From IMG/VR virus record IMGVR_UViG_3300037475_000123, positions 1 to 40,710 of that record: a stretch of 40,710 nucleotides of DNA. One strand, given 5' to 3'. Source of the DNA: a virus. The notes beneath the pieces are model-generated. The model was not told the DNA's origin. It did not search any database and was given only the letters and a program-made list of their open reading frames with translations. Positions 36,501 through 40,710 of the stretch are shown here, one piece after another (positions within the stretch are counted from its first letter, which is position 1; each line of letters opens with the position of its first letter). Both the position numbers and the translations under genes were made by a program.

Positions 36501-37199
36501 ATGACAGCGCCAATAGGAACTTCAGCGAATTTAACAAACGGGCTTAAACAGCTTGGTTCAGTTACAAATACTTATGCAGGATATCTGCAATCTGCCGGGG
36601 CTGCTTACAGCCTTGTATTGCCGTTTCGGGCAGATAAAATCTCGTGGTGGAATTACACCACTTTTGCGACAAACACAACTAATTTATCTGGTGTTTGGTT
36701 TAGAGACATGCCTGCTGGAGATGGATTAATCATAGCACGCGGAACAACAACTCTAACCTCAACATTAGAAACGACTAATGGAGTGACCAATGCAGCTACT
36801 GCGGGGGGTTATGTTGATGAGCATCGTATTATTAGTGGTATTTCCGCTGGTGTGGTTACTACTAGTACCGCTCACGGTCTTGTAGATGGTTCAAGAGTCA
36901 AACTTACTAAGATCATTGGTACAGTAGGCGCTCAGTTGAACAACAATACTTATGTAGTTGATGTTCTTACAACAACAACTTTTAAGTTGTATGACACCTT
37001 TGGGGTGCCAATTACTCAGTCAGGGACATGGACGTCTAGCGGTCAAGTTACAAATACAGGCCCTGAGCTTGGCATTGTTAACGCGCCGGTTAGTTACGCT
37101 TACACTCTTGGCTCTGCGGTTATGGGGTTAGATAACGAAATTATCTACTTCGAAGCGGTTCAGTATAACAACTACGTCAACTTGGGCGATGTTGCTTAA
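36501..37199 (+). CDS. Coat-adjacent FCCH-domain protein, 232 aa
   Basis: N-terminal 100 residues are a Thr/Ala-rich beta domain. Residues 105-190 are an FCCH-like module (HRIISGISAGVVTTSTAHGL, then VGAQLNNNTYVVDVLTTTTF). The third part is a short beta end. By position just after the coat gene it may be a decoration or head-fibre protein. GGGGG upstream; a terminator follows. Confidence 0.75.
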   Translation: MTAPIGTSANLTNGLKQLGSVTNTYAGYLQSAGAAYSLVLPFRADKISWWNYTTFATNTTNLSGVWFRDMPAGDGLIIARGTTTLTSTLETTNGVTNAATAGGYVDEHRIISGISAGVVTTSTAHGLVDGSRVKLTKIIGTVGAQLNNNTYVVDVLTTTTFKLYDTFGVPITQSGTWTSSGQVTNTGPELGIVNAPVSYAYTLGSAVMGLDNEIIYFEAVQYNNYVNLGDVA

Positions 37200-37207
37200 A
37201 ACAGTGT

Positions 37208-37234
37208 GTGGGGGCATTTTGCTCCCACCTTTTA
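37208..37234 (+). terminator. Hairpin terminator after coat block
   Basis: GTGGGGGC (37208-37215), loop ATTTT, GCTCCCAC (37221-37228, one G-U pair), then CTTTTA. A partial terminator here would raise coat expression relative to the downstream tail genes. Confidence 0.65.
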
Positions 37235-37245
37235 TGGAGAATATA

Positions 37246-37716
37246 ATGGCTAAAAAAGAAACCTTTCAAGAGACAGAAGCAAAAGAACTAGATGTTCCAT
37301 TTGATTTCGAAACTTTTGAGTTTAAGACCTTAGAAGACTTTAAGACTTACAATCAGCATGTAAGACGCGCTTTTAGAGAAGCAAAGAAAGCTAATCCACG
37401 TTGTGACCCACCAATGAAAATCAAGGTGCCAGACGCAAGCTTTCATCAACACATGACTGTGAAATTCCAGAGATTTGATCAGCCAGAAAACGTTTTGAAG
37501 GTACGAGTATATACAAAAGATATCGACTGGACTGGACAACTGAAGCCCGGTGGAACATACGAATTACCCCTTCCAGTGATCAAATTTCTAAACAAGCTCG
37601 CTACACCAATCTTCTCTGAAGTAAAAGTAGAGAATGGTGGCGAAACGAAGACTGAAACTAAACAAACTGGTGAGCGCCCACGCTTTGCATGCCAGTTAGT
37701 TGACTTAGCAGCTTAG
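37246..37716 (+). CDS. Hypothetical head protein, 156 aa
   Basis: The start at 37246 follows GGAG; upstream in-frame codons fall within the terminator and lack a ribosome site. Mixed alpha/beta with FDFETFEFKTLEDFKTYNQH, KVRVYTKDIDWTGQLKPGGT and an acidic/basic tail (NGGETKTETKQTGERPRF). Unrecognised; placed among head completion genes. Confidence 0.7.
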   Translation: MAKKETFQETEAKELDVPFDFETFEFKTLEDFKTYNQHVRRAFREAKKANPRCDPPMKIKVPDASFHQHMTVKFQRFDQPENVLKVRVYTKDIDWTGQLKPGGTYELPLPVIKFLNKLATPIFSEVKVENGGETKTETKQTGERPRFACQLVDLAA

Positions 37717-37723
37717 GGGTAAC

Positions 37724-38383
37724 ATGACTGTATCAACTGCGGATCTAATTCTAATATTAAGAAATGTAACTGGACGAGTAGATAATACTGATCCGCAGTT
37801 TACAGATGCGATCATGACTCAATATTTACAGAACTTTATAAGTTTGAGTTCTACTCAAGAAATCAGGTTATTTAAAAACTATACTTGGTGGGAATTTGAG
37901 TTCGGCCCAGATGGAAGCAACCCATATCCTTTTGATTTAGAGAGTATTGTATTATCAAATGGAAATACCGGGGCATCAACTATTGGCCCATTATGTTATG
38001 CGAGTGGGTTTCCGGTAGTTTGGCATGAAAACCCGCGGGAGTTCTATGCTCTATGGCCTGAGTCACAAACAACTTTTACTCCACAAAGACCTACTCATGT
38101 CCTTTATTATAATAATGCTTTAACTTTCCGTGGCCCGCCAGACATTGACTACAACATTAAAATCCAAGCTTACTCTTTAGAAATACAATTAACTACTACT
38201 GGACTGCAAGCCGATTATCTCTATAGATATGTAGCGTACGGAGCTGCATTAGATATCTTCTCTGATTTTGGAGAAATGGATCGTTGGAATGAAATCTTTC
38301 CTGTCTTCAGAAGATACCGCTCGTTAGTTTATTCGAGAACAAATTCTCAATATCAAAGCCAAAGACCAAGCCCGGAGTTTTAA
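37724..38383 (+). CDS. Head-tail adaptor, gp4-like
   Basis: 219 residues: VNTDPQF-like NTDPQFTDAIMTQYLQNFIS, repeated aromatic residues (YTWWEFEFGPDG), YDLEI-like beta motifs and a C-terminal helix region with FPVFRRYRSLVYSRTNSQYQ. Size and place after the coat block resemble the tail accessory factor gp4 of P22, which binds the portal ring. The similarity is by layout, so moderate confidence. Confidence 0.65.
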   Translation: MTVSTADLILILRNVTGRVDNTDPQFTDAIMTQYLQNFISLSSTQEIRLFKNYTWWEFEFGPDGSNPYPFDLESIVLSNGNTGASTIGPLCYASGFPVVWHENPREFYALWPESQTTFTPQRPTHVLYYNNALTFRGPPDIDYNIKIQAYSLEIQLTTTGLQADYLYRYVAYGAALDIFSDFGEMDRWNEIFPVFRRYRSLVYSRTNSQYQSQRPSPEF

Positions 38384-39019
38384 ATGTCATATGATCCGTC
38401 GATTCCAAATTTTAATACGTCTCCGGGATTGTTCCCTGCTAAATGCAATACCAACTTTTCTCGTTTGCAAACCATTATTAATGCTGACCATATGTTCAAT
38501 GATTCAGCAGCAGCAACTGATGGAATACACAAACAAGTCACTTTGCTAGCTAGAGACGCTCCAGGCGCTGTAGCTGTAGGAGATGGGATCTTATATACTA
38601 AGCTAGTCACAGGTGTTTCGCAGTTGTATTTTTATAATGGCACCACAGACATGAAGATTACCCCAGCGCTGTCTCTTGGTGCAACGATTAAAGCTTGTGT
38701 GAATTTTGATGGGACTGGAGCTTTTGGCACGCTTCCAAGTGGAAATATTAGAAGCCAGTTTAATATTTCAAGTGTAGTTCACGACGATACTGGAGAATAC
38801 ACAATTAATTTTGCAACTCCTTTAACAGACGTTAACTATATTGTTCTTCTCTGTGGTATGCGTCAAGAATCTTCCAGTAAGCCTGTTTTTGGGTATGTGA
38901 ATTCCGCTCCTACTTACGCAGCATCAGTAACTGTTGATTTTGTAAAAATACAATTCACTGGTGAAAGTGCTTTAAGAGACGTTCTTATGGGTAATGTGAT
39001 TATTTATAACGCTGCTTAG
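38384..39019 (+). CDS. Beta-rich tail protein, paralogue 1, 211 aa
   Basis: Starts one base after the previous stop. The N-terminal half (SIPNFNTSPGLFPAKCNTNF, INADHMFND, DGIHKQVTLL) is shared with the next gene, as are YFYNGTT..ITP and the final beta region. It may be a tail appendage adaptor or virion surface protein. No known family is recognised. Confidence 0.75.
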   Translation: MSYDPSIPNFNTSPGLFPAKCNTNFSRLQTIINADHMFNDSAAATDGIHKQVTLLARDAPGAVAVGDGILYTKLVTGVSQLYFYNGTTDMKITPALSLGATIKACVNFDGTGAFGTLPSGNIRSQFNISSVVHDDTGEYTINFATPLTDVNYIVLLCGMRQESSSKPVFGYVNSAPTYAASVTVDFVKIQFTGESALRDVLMGNVIIYNAA

Positions 39020-39026
39020 AGGTTTT

Positions 39027-39683
39027 ATGGCTTTTGATCCTTCCGTCCCTAATGCAGCACAGAACCCGAGAATGTTTCCTCAGCAGGGATCTATAGATTT
39101 TACACGCTTAAAAAACATCGTCAATGCTGATCACATATTTAACGATGCAGTTACGGCGAATGATGGTATTCATAAACAAGTCACATTAATAAATAAAGAT
39201 AAAGATAGCGTTCCCACATTCGTTCCTGAAAACACATCTCTTCTTTACTCCAGGTTGGAAGGCGTGGATCAGCCTACTCAACTATATTACTTTAATGGAA
39301 CAACAGAACAACAGATTACTCCTGATATTGTTACATTCCCGAAGCTTCACGCCTATGCAAACTTTAAAGGAACTGCAGCAGGAGATGAAGGACGGATAAG
39401 AAGTAGTTTCAATATTAAAAGTATACTTTGGGCAGGTGCCGGTCTGTATTTAATCACCCTTGTAGAACCTGCCCCCGTTAATCAATATATTGTTCAGATT
39501 ACAGCTTCAGATCCGAAAATAGAGTCAAATTTTGACGCGAGCTTAGTTTATGGATTTGTACATTCGTCTGAAAGTTATGGGAACACGATTTACGATAACC
39601 AAGTCTTAATACAGCTAAGAGATATTAATGGGCATAAGAGAGATGTTAACATGGTAAATTTTGCTTTAATCAGGGTTTCATAA
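39027..39683 (+). CDS. Beta-rich tail protein, paralogue 2, 218 aa
   Basis: Tandem homologue of the preceding protein: SVPNAAQNPRMFPQQGSIDF, VNADHIFND, DGIHKQVTLI, LYYFNGTTEQQITP. Estimated by eye at roughly 35-40 percent identity, highest at the N-terminus. Its stop overlaps the tail-hub ATG (TAATG). Confidence 0.75.
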   Translation: MAFDPSVPNAAQNPRMFPQQGSIDFTRLKNIVNADHIFNDAVTANDGIHKQVTLINKDKDSVPTFVPENTSLLYSRLEGVDQPTQLYYFNGTTEQQITPDIVTFPKLHAYANFKGTAAGDEGRIRSSFNIKSILWAGAGLYLITLVEPAPVNQYIVQITASDPKIESNFDASLVYGFVHSSESYGNTIYDNQVLIQLRDINGHKRDVNMVNFALIRVS

Positions 39684-40710
39684 TGACATATCAGCCATAT
39701 CTTATAGCAAACTATTCAACTGGAATTGACAAAAGCCTACAACCTTGGCTTACTCCAGATGATGCACAGCAAGAGTTATTTGATGGTGATGTCTACAGAG
39801 GCACCATGTCTAAAAGAGATGGTTATAAATATTATGCAACTGGTGAAGAAGGCGGCTACCCATATACTGAGTCGAGAATTGTTAATTTTATCTCCAATGA
39901 AGAAGCCAAAGATTCAGGGGTGCCTGTTGTTGGAAATGGAACGGCAGGCCCATATACTTTCAGGCTAACGAACGATCAAGTCAAGCGCGGCTCTGTAACG
40001 GTAACAGCTGGGGCTCAAAATGCTATAGATGATGGTTTAGGTGGATTTATTACAACTCCAGCAGGCGGTAATGGAACAATATCATATGGCGGCGGAAACA
40101 TCACCATCACCTTTTTAAATAACGTCCCAGCTGCCACTCCAATTACAATTGCTTACAGCTATGCTCCTGGCTGGCCGGTCTTAATGATTGCTACTTTTAT
40201 TACCGGAACAAACATTAAAAGCTCGATCGTAGCAGATGGTCGTAGATTAAACATCTATAACTTCACAACCAACACTTACGATTACTTAGGGCTTACAGCT
40301 TCTATTACTGGGATAACAAATGCTAACCCAGCAGTTGTTACGACTGCAGCGGATCATAATTTGTCAACTGGAGATAAGGTTTTCATCTATGGCGTTAGAG
40401 GAATGAATAACGTCAACAACCAGACATATGACATCACTGTTTTATCTCCAACTACATTTTCTTTAGGCGTTTCATCTCTTCTATATCCTGCTGCCACTAT
40501 AAATACTGGAATCGTGCAGCTTGTTTATCAAGGGAGCATAGCAGCCCCAGCAACGAGCTTTTACTCGTGGGTTAACTATGCTGATAAAAATGGTAACCCA
40601 AGACTTTTATTCACAAACAACGTCGGACAAATAGGCTATTATGCACCACATCTTGCTAACTCTGTTGGGAATTATGTGTCATATCCCATTGTTGCTGCCC
40701 CAGATTTTCA
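39683..40710 (+). CDS. Tail hub protein with FCCH-like domains, 5' part (continues at base 1)
   Basis: First 342 codons of the 913-residue gene; bases after 40583 repeat the start of the window and the frame continues to 1841. It begins TYQPYLIANYSTGIDKSLQP and DVYRGTMSKRDGYKYYATG, as in tail-hub or stabilisation proteins. Residues 207-278 form the first FCCH-like module (ANPAVVTTAADHNLSTGDKV then GVRGMNNVNNQTYDI). The start codon overlaps the previous stop, which argues for coupling with the two paralogous genes upstream. Confidence 0.85.
   Translation, partial: MTYQPYLIANYSTGIDKSLQPWLTPDDAQQELFDGDVYRGTMSKRDGYKYYATGEEGGYPYTESRIVNFISNEEAKDSGVPVVGNGTAGPYTFRLTNDQVKRGSVTVTAGAQNAIDDGLGGFITTPAGGNGTISYGGGNITITFLNNVPAATPITIAYSYAPGWPVLMIATFITGTNIKSSIVADGRRLNIYNFTTNTYDYLGLTASITGITNANPAVVTTAADHNLSTGDKVFIYGVRGMNNVNNQTYDITVLSPTTFSLGVSSLLYPAATINTGIVQLVYQGSIAAPATSFYSWVNYADKNGNPRLLFTNNVGQIGYYAPHLANSVGNYVSYPIVAAPDF
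40584..40710. repeat. Terminal overlap, right copy
   Basis: Exact copy of bases 1-127; see the left copy. After trimming, the circle is 40,583 bp. Confidence 0.95.

Overview
This window is the complete genome of a tailed double-stranded DNA phage of about 40.58 kb. The last 127 bases (40584-40710) are identical to bases 1-127, so the molecule closes into a circle of 40,583 bp, and one 913-codon tail gene runs across the join (39683 to 40710, continuing 1-1841). The virion genes suggest a short-tailed (podovirus-like) particle: a P22-type portal, an acidic scaffold, an N4-gp56-type major capsid protein, a gp4-like adaptor, a large tail-hub protein, three presumed ejection proteins and a set of fibres. 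The DNA is AT-rich. A lipoprotein gene with a clean lipobox suggests a bacterial host with a lipoprotein pathway. The host cannot be named from sequence alone, and the many unassignable proteins suggest an environmental or metagenomic phage.

Layout. (1) 30.6 kb round to 10.0 kb, all rightward: large terminase, portal, two small head genes, scaffold, coat, head and adaptor genes, two paralogous beta-rich proteins, tail hub, ejection proteins, then appendage and fibre genes. (2) 10.0-11.8 kb leftward: a putative lipoprotein, RecT-type annealase, a small protein and a PD-(D/E)XK exonuclease (a Red-like recombination operon). (3) 11.8-12.17 kb: a control region with promoter and operator motifs and a strongly structured element that looks like a leftward non-coding RNA with its own terminator. 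(4) 12.2-16.2 kb rightward: winged-helix and zinc proteins, a lambda-O-like replication protein, a DnaC-like helicase loader, a SpoVG-fold protein with an SSB-like tail, and a RusA resolvase. (5) 15.9-20.3 kb leftward: an early operon of some sixteen small genes, including an XRE repressor-like protein, ending in a serine recombinase whose gene overlaps rusA tail to tail by 251 bp. (6) 20.3-20.7 kb: divergent promoters with palindromic operators. (7) 20.7-30.6 kb rightward: a small-terminase-like gene, hairpin-rich non-coding DNA, then an accessory block holding a GroES-like protein, three DUF551-like proteins, a three-member microprotein family, a composite HNH endonuclease, ParA plus two ribbon-helix-helix proteins, a polynucleotide-phosphatase-like HAD protein, a DUF3310 protein and two odd tRNA genes.

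How the parts fit. RecT, exonuclease, SSB-like protein and RusA form a recombination set. The HTH initiator and helicase loader form a lambda O/P-like replication set. ParA with RHH partners plus a small serine recombinase, and no tyrosine integrase, are the ingredients of plasmid partition and multimer resolution. My inference is that this is a temperate phage-plasmid, although a serine-integrase lifestyle is not excluded. No endolysin or classical holin was recognised. The strongest candidate for something undescribed is the structured RNA at 11949-12120. Its three strand-specific G-U pairs and its U-tract all agree on leftward transcription.
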